Origin: Roseiflexaceae bacterium UBA965
GTDB lineage: Bacteria; Chloroflexota; Chloroflexia; Chloroflexales; Roseiflexaceae
Assembly: GCA_002292925.1 (NCBI GenBank)
Contig: DBCF01000213.1
Span: forward strand, 1-12,266
Direction: 5' to 3'
DNA: 12,266 nucleotides
The translations under genes were made by a program, and so were the position numbers. Below, in pieces: positions 1 through 5,970 of the stretch (position 1 is the stretch's first letter; every line of letters begins with the position of its first letter). Under the pieces are notes generated by a model. The model was not told the DNA's origin. It ran no database searches and saw nothing but the letters and a program-made list of their open reading frames with translations.

Positions 1-1
1 G

Positions 2-97
2 TCGACAGCCAACCGCCCCCTCAAACGCCTCTATGACCAACGCGAGGCCATGCTCAGCGAGTTGAGCGCTGATTATGCCAAGGTGCGCGGCGAATAA
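2..97 (+). CDS. C-terminal end of an unidentified protein (partial)
   Basis: An open frame enters from the left edge and runs 31 codons to a TAA at 95-97. The visible tail is charged and probably helical, ending in LSADYAKVRGE, with alternating hydrophobic and charged residues that would suit a short amphipathic helix or coiled coil. Codon use matches the rest of the window, and a strong terminator follows within 7 bases, which together support a real gene end. The family cannot be recognised from so little sequence. Confidence 0.6.
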   Translation, partial: STANRPLKRLYDQREAMLSELSADYAKVRGE

Positions 98-103
98 ACC
101 ATT

Positions 104-148
104 AATCCCCTGTGGTGCGTACTCGGTATGCACCACAGGGGATTTTTT
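104..148 (+). terminator. Intrinsic terminator of the left-edge gene
   Basis: A perfect 15-bp stem pairs 104-118 with 130-144 around an 11-nt loop, and is followed by six T (143-148). It sits 7 bases after the TAA of the partial gene. The minus strand has only a weak T-rich tail after the same stem, so termination of chrA from the other side is possible but less convincing. Confidence 0.9.
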
Positions 149-168
149 GTTTGCGGCATGCCGCAAAC
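149..168. repeat. Perfect 20-bp palindrome overlapping the chrA stop codon
   Basis: Bases 149-168 are identical to their own reverse complement (gtttgcggca followed by tgccgcaaac). The palindrome lies directly after the T-run of the terminator, and its last base is part of the chrA stop codon (168-170 on the minus strand). As RNA it could form a hairpin just after chrA, but no T-run follows on the minus strand, so it is not a standard terminator. A dimeric protein site or a 3'-end stabilising hairpin are alternatives. Confidence 0.6.
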
Positions 169-740
169 TATCGTCGATACACCAGCCACCCCAATATCGC
201 CGCGCCGCCCACAACCACGGCGGGGTTGATTTTGGTAAACGACAAAATCGCAAAAGTAACCAGGGCAATCAACAGTCCATCCCAGCGATTCCACAAATCC
301 CCTAATTGCATTCCTTGCTTCCAAAAGACTGAGCGTGCGATGTCGATGGTCGTCCACAACAACAAGCCCACCACGACGGGGCGCACGGCTTTGAGCATGG
401 CAGCCACACCGGGGGAGTCTTTGATTTGGAAGAAGACCACAATCATCACCAACATCAAAATCGTCGTGGGGCCGACAGTGCCTAATACTGCTGCAATGGC
501 ACCAGCCAACCCTGCGACCTTGTAACCTACATAGGCAGCCACTTGGGGTGCGATGGGGCCGGGCAGAGCGTTGCCGATGGCCAAGGCATCGGCGAACTCG
601 GCGGGCGAGTTCCAGCCTTCGGCAACAGACATGCGTTGCATTAAAGCCATCGAGGCGGGGCCACCACCCCATGATAGCAGAGCAACCTTGGTAAAGACCC
701 AAAACAAGCGGATTAATTGCCACATACTATCGCTAAGCAT
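168..740 (-). CDS. chrA: Short single-domain ChrA-family (CHR) transporter
   Basis: This 190-aa protein is an inner-membrane transporter of the CHR family, members of which export chromate or related oxyanions. Near residues 23-35 there is a SWGGGPASMALMQ segment, and at 56-77 a GNALPGPIAPQVAAYVGYK-type segment followed by GLAGA, both hallmarks of one CHR domain. About five or six hydrophobic stretches follow, ending in LGWLVYRR. Long ChrA proteins have two such domains (about 400 aa); short ones have one and usually occur as adjacent pairs. No partner is present here. ATG at 738-740 is preferred over a TTG at 744-746 because GGAAGG lies 6 nt before the ATG, whereas it abuts the TTG. The gene is divergent from the secreted-protein gene. 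Family membership is well supported; chromate as the substrate is not shown. Confidence 0.88.
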   Translation of the reverse strand: MLSDSMWQLIRLFWVFTKVALLSWGGGPASMALMQRMSVAEGWNSPAEFADALAIGNALPGPIAPQVAAYVGYKVAGLAGAIAAVLGTVGPTTILMLVMIVVFFQIKDSPGVAAMLKAVRPVVVGLLLWTTIDIARSVFWKQGMQLGDLWNRWDGLLIALVTFAILSFTKINPAVVVGGAAILGWLVYRR

Positions 741-746
741 TGCCAA

Positions 747-752
747 CCTTCC
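747..752 (-). promoter_or_regulatory. Ribosome binding site deciding the chrA start
   Basis: GGAAGG on the minus strand lies 6 nt upstream of the ATG at 738-740 and directly touches the alternative TTG at 744-746. The spacing therefore selects the ATG. Confidence 0.7.
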
Positions 753-785
753 ATAACAATCATTGATTATCGTAAATATTGTCTA

Positions 786-794
786 TGGTATAAT
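786..794 (+). promoter_or_regulatory. Extended -10 promoter of the secreted-protein gene
   Basis: TGGTATAAT gives a TGn extension and a consensus -10 (789-794), with the transcript start predicted near 801, 55 nt before the ATG at 856. A TTGATT at 763-768 is a poor -35 because the spacer would be 20 nt, so the promoter probably relies on the extended -10. An ATG at 814 would leave only a leader of about 13 nt with no ribosome binding site. Confidence 0.7.
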
Positions 795-801
795 ACTCGT
801 A

Positions 802-837
802 GTTTGACATTTTATGTTTCGCGTTGTTTCTGTCAAC
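802..837 (+). other. Possible leader hairpin or operator
   Basis: GTTTGACA (802-809) and TGTCAAC (831-837) are inverted copies with one bulged T, separated by 21 nt. They lie just after the predicted transcript start at about 801 and just before the GGG at 841-843 that serves as ribosome binding site for the ATG at 856. A hairpin or an operator would both fit; short arms could also occur by chance. Confidence 0.3.
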
Positions 838-855
838 GTAGGGAATAGTTCTATT

Positions 856-3192
856 ATGAATACCAAAATATACTCATTGCGCTGGTTGCATGTATTGATT
901 ATTGTGGCAGTGTGTGGGGTTGGATTTATTAGTCAATATGAGGTTGCGCGTGCAACCGGTACATCACTTAGTCAAGTATTAGATGCAAATGGAACTACTG
1001 TTTACAACCCTAGTGTAAATGACCTACGCCTCCTTGCTGGTGGCGTTCTAAATGTGTATGTAAGAGTCACCAATACTGGATCAACTGCTCTTTCATCAGT
1101 CTCCTTAACCGCCGCCGGTACGTGCGCTGGAGTTTCTAGCATAACAATAAACCCCTCATCTGATACTATCCCAACGAATTCATTTAAAGTCTACACAATC
1201 CAAATCGTTGCGAATTCCACTGTAACCACTGGTACATGTACTGCGATTACTATTTCGGATAACACTACAGTTCCAGTGGGCGCTTTAAATATCCAATTCA
1301 ATATTGGACCAGCTGCCGTTGCTACCGCAACCCCTGTACTCACTTCCACCCGTGTAGTCAGCCCCACAAGTATCGCTTCAGGGTTTTGTAGCACCGACAA
1401 CGACCCGGGCAGCAACCTGCAGTGGGCCACCATCGTCGTCCCTGATCTAACCTACAACCAAGGGATTTGTACTGCTGGTGACGTCGACGCCTTTTCGATT
1501 GCGCTGAACCGTGACAAAGTCTACAACATGGAAGTCACCCAAGCCGACCCCGGCTTGGACCTCATCATGGAGTTGTACGACCCGCTCTTCCGACTCGTAG
1601 CCGTCAATGATGACTTTTATGAGCATAACTCGGCTGAATCGAGCAATATCAACCCGCAAATCCCCGATTACCGGGCTCCCATGGATGGCGTCTACTACAT
1701 TCGCATCCGTGATGCCACTGGCTATGGTGGATCAACCGCCGGCACCTATTCGTTCAAAGTCACCAATCAGAGCTATGGTGGCTTTGCCCCCATCAACAGT
1801 GGAGTCTGTACCGACAAATACGAGCCCGATGGCTTACCTGAGCAAGCTCGCTTGATTTTGTCGAATCAACGCCAAAACGACCACCGGCTGTGCCCCACAG
1901 GCGATGCCGACTGGGTGATGTTTTTTGCCAAAGTAGGCAGTACCTACTACTTCTATACTGACACGCGCAACTATTTGGGTGGCACTATCAATAGTCAATT
2001 AGCCGGTACCGATACCGTCATGACCTTGTTTGACCGTGACGGGGTATCGTTTATGGCCACCAACGACAATGTCGATACGTCTTCGTTTGACTCGCAAATC
2101 CGCTTCCAGCCCACTTCAGACGGTTTCTACTTTTTGCAAGTCAAAAACACCGGCGATATCGGCTCAGCCGACATCAAATATGACCTCGTCAATGAATTAT
2201 GTCTCCCAACCCAAGAATGTGGCCGGACGAATGGTGGTGGTCAGATTGCTGGCATCACCGAGACGCCCACGCCATCACCCGCACCCGATTTATTCGTTGA
2301 AACCACACCCACAGTACCCGATGCCGCCACTGATGCAGTGTTTATCCGTGCCAACATGCAAGATAGTCGCGAATTATTCAACGGCCCACTCCAGAGTTTT
2401 ATTGATAAAGCCTTTGAACTCGTGTGGAATCGTAGTGATCGCCCGATTGCCCGCCAACAAGTCACCCGCAGCTGGCTATGGGGTCCCACCGGGTTAATGG
2501 CCCGGGCCGAGGGCTATCTGCAATTGGCCGGTGGCTTGCGCCAAGTCCAGTACTTTGACAAAGGCCGCATGGAAATAAACAACCCCAACGGCAATCGCCA
2601 AAGTCCGTGGTTTGTCACCAGTGGCTTGCTGGTGCGTGAGCTGATTAGTGGCAACATGCAGGTGGGCAACAACGAATTCATCAATCGTGAATCCAGTGCT
2701 GTACCGTTAGCCGGTGACCCCGGTGATACCGTCGGGCCAACCTATGCCAGCTTTGCCAATATCATCAATGTGCGCAGTAGCGACCGTACCGACGCAACTG
2801 TTGATCAACGCCTGATGCGCGACGGTAGTGTCGTGCCATTCAACGGGAGCGGTGTACCGGCTGCGACCATCGCCAAATACATCCCCGAAACCGGTCACAA
2901 CATCCCCCAAGTCTTTTTTGCCTATCTCACCAAAGACGATGTGATTTATGTCAATGGGCGTACCACCAAAGGACGGGTGATGGATTGGATCTACACCATG
3001 GGCTACCCCATTAGTGAAGCGTATTGGACGCGCGCCACGATTGCAGGCGTAGAGCAATGGGTGCTCGTGCAGCCATTTGAGCGCCGCGTATTGACCTATG
3101 TCCCCAACAATCCAGCGGGCTGGCAAGTCGAGCAAGGCAACGTGGGTCGGCACTATTACCGCTGGCGCTATGGTGCGGAACCAACCAATTAA
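856..3192 (+). CDS. Secreted multidomain protein with two PPC-like beta domains
   Basis: This 778-aa exported protein starts with a signal peptide (positive start, hydrophobic core about 11-25, likely cleavage after A31-R-A33). A beta-rich, Ig-like domain (about 36-155) leads to a Thr/Pro/Ser linker (155-175). Two repeats resembling bacterial pre-peptidase C-terminal (PPC) domains follow (about 177-307 and 318-447), each with a GDxD step, a YDP or FDRDG turn and a DGxYY/FxxIR/VK strand. A second Pro/Thr linker (about 468-493) leads to a C-terminal domain (495-778) with VQYFDKGRMEINNPNG, GYPISEAYW and FERRVLTYVPNNP, which I associate with Chloroflexi secreted proteins of unknown function. No catalytic motif is visible, so binding or a surface role is likely. 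The start is ATG 856, since it gives a clean signal peptide and has GGGA upstream; ATG 814 would add 14 residues. The first 500 bases are AT-richer than the rest. Confidence 0.85.
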   Translation: MNTKIYSLRWLHVLIIVAVCGVGFISQYEVARATGTSLSQVLDANGTTVYNPSVNDLRLLAGGVLNVYVRVTNTGSTALSSVSLTAAGTCAGVSSITINPSSDTIPTNSFKVYTIQIVANSTVTTGTCTAITISDNTTVPVGALNIQFNIGPAAVATATPVLTSTRVVSPTSIASGFCSTDNDPGSNLQWATIVVPDLTYNQGICTAGDVDAFSIALNRDKVYNMEVTQADPGLDLIMELYDPLFRLVAVNDDFYEHNSAESSNINPQIPDYRAPMDGVYYIRIRDATGYGGSTAGTYSFKVTNQSYGGFAPINSGVCTDKYEPDGLPEQARLILSNQRQNDHRLCPTGDADWVMFFAKVGSTYYFYTDTRNYLGGTINSQLAGTDTVMTLFDRDGVSFMATNDNVDTSSFDSQIRFQPTSDGFYFLQVKNTGDIGSADIKYDLVNELCLPTQECGRTNGGGQIAGITETPTPSPAPDLFVETTPTVPDAATDAVFIRANMQDSRELFNGPLQSFIDKAFELVWNRSDRPIARQQVTRSWLWGPTGLMARAEGYLQLAGGLRQVQYFDKGRMEINNPNGNRQSPWFVTSGLLVRELISGNMQVGNNEFINRESSAVPLAGDPGDTVGPTYASFANIINVRSSDRTDATVDQRLMRDGSVVPFNGSGVPAATIAKYIPETGHNIPQVFFAYLTKDDVIYVNGRTTKGRVMDWIYTMGYPISEAYWTRATIAGVEQWVLVQPFERRVLTYVPNNPAGWQVEQGNVGRHYYRWRYGAEPTN

Positions 3193-3232
3193 ACTCGCTC
3201 TCCCAACCGACGGTGAAACAACCATAACGCTT

Positions 3233-4417
3233 ATGATGTCACACGAACCCGATTACTCAACGATGCCCCTCAATACGGTCGAATTCGCGGTGCCGGCCCT
3301 CCGGCACCGCGAAGACCCGTTTGACGTGGTGCGCAAAATCGCCGAAGAAATCGGTCCCCGCCCAGTCACGTCACTAGCCGAAGCGCAAACGGCGGTCTAT
3401 GTGGGTGGGCGCTTGCGCCGAGCGGGCATGCAAGTCTGGACTGACCCCTTCAAAACCAGCCCAGCATCGGGCAGTAGTGCATTGATTGTGGCGGTGTTAG
3501 CGATATGTGTGGCGTTGTTGTGGCCAGTCAGTTACGCCTATGCCTTTGCCTGTGCCGTGGTAACCCTCGCAGTGGCGCTCCTCAGCACGTCACCACGCAT
3601 CAGACAACTAGGCCATCACGACCGTGAAAGCCAAAACGTGATTGGCACCCAACCCGCCCTCAATCTGCCCACCCGGCGTGTCATCATCCTCGCACCACTC
3701 GACTCACACCAGCCGAGTGACCCGCTCGGTAGCAATCAATCACGGGTGGGCGCCACCACAGCGTTGCTCACGCTGATGAGCATCGAATTATTTGCCCCAT
3801 TACAAATTCCCGTATTGCTCCGCTTTATTTTTTTGTTGATCCCTGCTGCCTATTTACTCATCGCTGCCGTTGCCGAGCTGTGGGTACGGAGCCAAGCCCA
3901 TTCGCGTGGTGCCGTCAGCTATGCCGGCTCACTCGCCGCCATGGTTACTGCCGTCGAAGATGTGGGGCGCTTGTCACACACCGAAATCTGGGCGGTGGGG
4001 CTGGGTGGGGGCACCACGGGTGCTGGGATTACCGAGCTCATCAAACGCTACCCGTTTGACAACAACGCCACCTTTTTTATTGGCATCGAAGGCATCGGTC
4101 GTGGCACCCTCAGCTATATTTTGCGTGACGAAGGCGAACGCCACCGGAGCGCGGATTCGTTGCTTATCGAATTAGTCACCGAAGCCACCCTCGGGGTACA
4201 AGCCGAACCAAGTATCGCCACATTTGCCTCTCTGGTACGCCCATTGACCCGCGCCAAACGGCGCACCATCAGCATCGCCTGCCTCGACCAATACGGCAAG
4301 GTGCCGCTCCAAGGCTCACGCAACGATGTGATTGAATCAGTCAATCCGGCCTTGATCGAACAAACCGCCCGCTTGATTGCCAACACCATCCGGGCGCTCG
4401 ACCCCCTCACCATTTAA
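3233..4417 (+). CDS. Membrane protein resembling an M28 peptidase that has lost its metal ligands
   Basis: A 394-aa protein with an N-terminal cytosol-like segment, two membrane helices (about 83-121), a soluble stretch, one or two more helices (187-216) and a C-terminal soluble part. The layout NVIGTQP, RRVIILAPLDSH, GAVSYAGSLAAM, EIWAVGLGGGTTGAG and FFIGIEGIGRG follows the order of M28 aminopeptidase motifs. Aligned by eye, the H-x-D histidine is P155 (D157 remains), the Asp of the DNASG-like motif is missing (226-233), the Glu-Glu pair is Gly-Gly (about 258-260), a later Asp is Glu and the last His is absent. It is therefore probably not a zinc peptidase. It follows the secreted-protein gene by 40 nt on the same strand. 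Tandem ATGs at 3233 and 3236 both lack a good ribosome binding site; ATG 3263 is an alternative start. Confidence 0.75.
   Translation: MMSHEPDYSTMPLNTVEFAVPALRHREDPFDVVRKIAEEIGPRPVTSLAEAQTAVYVGGRLRRAGMQVWTDPFKTSPASGSSALIVAVLAICVALLWPVSYAYAFACAVVTLAVALLSTSPRIRQLGHHDRESQNVIGTQPALNLPTRRVIILAPLDSHQPSDPLGSNQSRVGATTALLTLMSIELFAPLQIPVLLRFIFLLIPAAYLLIAAVAELWVRSQAHSRGAVSYAGSLAAMVTAVEDVGRLSHTEIWAVGLGGGTTGAGITELIKRYPFDNNATFFIGIEGIGRGTLSYILRDEGERHRSADSLLIELVTEATLGVQAEPSIATFASLVRPLTRAKRRTISIACLDQYGKVPLQGSRNDVIESVNPALIEQTARLIANTIRALDPLTI
3990..4011 (+). other. Canonical G-quadruplex motif on the coding strand
   Basis: Four G-runs (3990-3992, 3997-4000, 4003-4005, 4007-4011) are separated by loops of 4, 2 and 1 nt, which fits G3+N1-7. 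The motif falls in codons for WAVGLGGG of the M28-like protein, so it may be a by-product of Gly codons. Confidence 0.5.
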
Positions 4418-4433
4418 CCCCTCACCACACACA

Positions 4434-4472
4434 AAACCCCGGCTATCTGCGTCATGCAGATAACCGGGGTTT
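4434..4472. terminator. Bidirectional terminator between convergent genes
   Basis: The stem 4434-4450 / 4456-4472 has 17 positions with one A-C mismatch and a 5-nt loop. It begins AAACCCCGG and ends CCGGGGTTT. It lies between the stop of the M28-like gene (4417) and the stop of the minus-strand gene (4484). T-runs are short (three on plus, four on minus), so it is a moderately strong terminator for both. Confidence 0.75.
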
Positions 4473-4483
4473 ACGTACGCCAA

Positions 4484-4897
4484 TCAACCACGCACGTTTT
4501 GCAAAACAGCCAGCAACACAGCGCCATAGGCATCTTCGACATTGACTGCCGAGGCCTCGTAGCGCCAATCGGCAAACATCGCCCGACAGCGACTGCCCGT
4601 AGCAGTCACGTCGAGGGTAATGGTACCGTGCGCACCTATATACCCCAGCAAGGCCTGTTGCAGTTGACTGGCATTGGGTAACCACAAGGCTTCACCCGCC
4701 CATACGGTATCAAGCGCCCATTCGCTCGCCCCATGGAACATCAACACCGGCGCCCCATCCATCTGCCCGAGCTCAATCGCCCCTGGGGCAATCAGCCACG
4801 CTTCACCATCATCAAACAAACAAAACCAATCGCCGTTGGCTGGTTGCCAGCGTAACCCGGCAGTCACTAACGCCCGGGCTAAGGCCACATCAATCAT
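4484..4897 (-). CDS. Unknown 137-aa protein translationally coupled to ppk2
   Basis: I do not recognise this family. The protein is small, probably soluble alpha/beta, without signal peptide or membrane helix, and rich in Trp (W17, 24, 34, 60, 66, 72, 111). It opens with a helix-like segment, DVALARALVTAGLRWQPANGDWF, then beta-type strands (AWLIAP, APVLMFH), and closes with NVEDAYGAVLLAVLQNVRG, a likely helix. Only two Cys are seen (26 and 104) and no nucleotide-binding motif. The start ATG (4895-4897) overlaps the ppk2 stop as ATGA, with AGGAG 8 nt upstream inside ppk2, so it is almost certainly co-translated with PPK2. Upstream in-frame codons that would extend it to 4984 overlap the ppk2 coding region and are rejected. 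Function is unknown; a partner or regulator of PPK2 is an inference from coupling alone. Confidence 0.75.
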   Translation of the reverse strand: MIDVALARALVTAGLRWQPANGDWFCLFDDGEAWLIAPGAIELGQMDGAPVLMFHGASEWALDTVWAGEALWLPNASQLQQALLGYIGAHGTITLDVTATGSRCRAMFADWRYEASAVNVEDAYGAVLLAVLQNVRG

Positions 4898-5739
4898 GGA
4901 TTTTGCTCCTGCACCATGCCCGCCCGCACCCGTTGGATAGCGGCAATCCGATCGCGTTGCATCGTCTGCAAGACATCGCTCCATTGTTGGCGGTATGGAC
5001 TCATATGTGTGTGTAATAAATCAGCAATCACTAAATTACGGTACCACTTGCGGTTCGCTGGCACCACATACCATGGCGCAGATTCACGACTCGTCTCGCG
5101 CATGGCATGGTCATAAGCATCAAAGTATTGGGGTAACAGGGTGCGGTCGCGCCAATCTTCGGCAGCCAGCTTCCACGCAGTATCGAGGGCTTGTTCACGG
5201 GCCAGCAAACGAGCTTCTTGCTCAGCAGCATCAATATGCAAAAAGCATTTGATGATGATGGTACCGTCGTCGTGGAGTAATTCTTCGAAGTGACGGATGT
5301 GGGCGAAGCGCTGTGTGCGCATGGTATCGGTAATCGTGCCCCGGACATAGGCCGCCACCACGTCTTCGTAGTGCGAGCGATTAAAAATCCCCATGTAGCC
5401 CCGGGGGGGGACCGCAGCGTGTACCCGCCACAAAAAATCATGAGCGAGTTCGTCCGGTGTGGGCATTTTGAATGGGTGCACCTTGACATTGAGCGGGTCG
5501 CCTTGACTCACCACAAAGCGAACCACGCCGTCTTTGCCACTCGCATCAATCCCCTGCAACACCAGCAATACACGGTGGGTGCCTGCCCCAATCATCAATG
5601 CTTGGAGTTCACTGACGTCTGCCATCAACTGGGAGGCAATCAATTTGCCTTCTTCTTTATTCATCGAACGTTCGCCGATGGGCGTTGCATCTGCCAATGG
5701 CGGGGTATTTTCATCAAATCGCTCAAGTTGATATGCCAT
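4894..5739 (-). CDS. ppk2: Polyphosphate kinase 2 family (polyP:nucleotide phosphotransferase)
   Basis: This 281-aa cytosolic enzyme transfers phosphate between polyphosphate and nucleotides. The Walker A loop GIDASGKDG is at 63-71 (K69). HDFLWRVH at 100-107 and FNRSHYEDV (Walker B region) at 119-127 match class III PPK2 proteins, several of which phosphorylate both AMP and ADP. The lid and C-terminal motifs are WRDRTLLPQYFDAYDHAM and APWYVVPANRKWYRNL (196-236), giving a full-length family member. The ATG at 5737-5739 has AAGGTG 7 nt upstream and an extended -10 further up (5779-5787). A run of eight C in the coding strand (5403-5410) encodes VPPRG and is in frame. The next gene overlaps by 4 bp. 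Family is certain; class III and nucleotide preference are inferred from motifs. Confidence 0.93.
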   Translation of the reverse strand: MAYQLERFDENTPPLADATPIGERSMNKEEGKLIASQLMADVSELQALMIGAGTHRVLLVLQGIDASGKDGVVRFVVSQGDPLNVKVHPFKMPTPDELAHDFLWRVHAAVPPRGYMGIFNRSHYEDVVAAYVRGTITDTMRTQRFAHIRHFEELLHDDGTIIIKCFLHIDAAEQEARLLAREQALDTAWKLAAEDWRDRTLLPQYFDAYDHAMRETSRESAPWYVVPANRKWYRNLVIADLLHTHMSPYRQQWSDVLQTMQRDRIAAIQRVRAGMVQEQNP

Positions 5740-5765
5740 ATCAGTGCACCTTTTTTATATTTGTA

Positions 5766-5865
5766 CGAGATACCCTGTATCATAGCATGGTTCATCAATA
5801 CACTACCGGAAACGGTCATCGCCTATCTCCTGTATCTCGCGCTGCGGACGCAGCGTGCGCAGCGC
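5766..5865. repeat. Short repeats and a GC-rich hairpin between ppk2 and accD
   Basis: CCTGTATC occurs at 5774-5781 and again at 5829-5836. CGAGATAC (5766-5773) is inverted as GTATCTCG (5832-5839). An 8-bp GC stem pairs 5839-5846 with 5858-5865 (GCGCTGCG / CGCAGCGC) around an 11-nt loop. No T-run follows, so it is not a clear terminator. The elements lie in the 231-bp gap between two divergent genes and flank the ppk2 promoter. Confidence 0.4.
5779..5787 (-). promoter_or_regulatory. Extended -10 promoter of ppk2
   Basis: On the minus strand the bases read TGCTATGAT, a TGn extension plus a TATGAT -10 (5784 to 5779). A start near 5772 would give a leader of about 33 nt before the ppk2 ATG. No good -35 is seen. 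Confidence 0.45.
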
Positions 5866-5926
5866 CTTTCCCCAACGTCATTTTCTATTTTCAATTCATG
5901 ACAAAACCATTGCAATCGCATACATG

Positions 5927-5935
5927 TGGTATAAT
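5927..5935 (+). promoter_or_regulatory. Extended -10 promoter of accD-accA-prmC
   Basis: TGGTATAAT is the same nonamer as in the promoter at 786-794. A transcript start near 5942 gives a leader of about 29 nt before the accD ATG at 5971. TTGCAA at 5910-5915 leaves a 14-nt spacer, too short for a -35. Confidence 0.7.
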
Positions 5936-5970
5936 GCCCAAGATATTTGGATGATGTAAGGCAAGGAACG

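Noticed and set aside
73..723. 216-codon minus-strand frame overlapping chrA
   Set aside because: It is in another frame of the CHR transporter gene, is Arg/Cys-rich, and crosses the terminator hairpin.
814..855. Upstream ATG extending the secreted protein by 14 residues
   Set aside because: No ribosome binding site, only about 13 nt after the predicted transcript start, and it would bury the signal peptide behind a neutral extension.
2707..3225. 172-codon minus-strand frame opposite the secreted protein's C-terminus
   Set aside because: Shadow of a well-supported plus-strand coding region; no recognisable domain.
5839..5865. GC-rich hairpin as a terminator
   Set aside because: No T-run follows on either strand and both neighbouring genes are divergent from it, so there is nothing to terminate.
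5290..5901. 203-codon plus-strand open frame opposite ppk2
   Set aside because: It lies antisense to a clear PPK2 gene, has no family features, and its end runs into the divergent promoter region.
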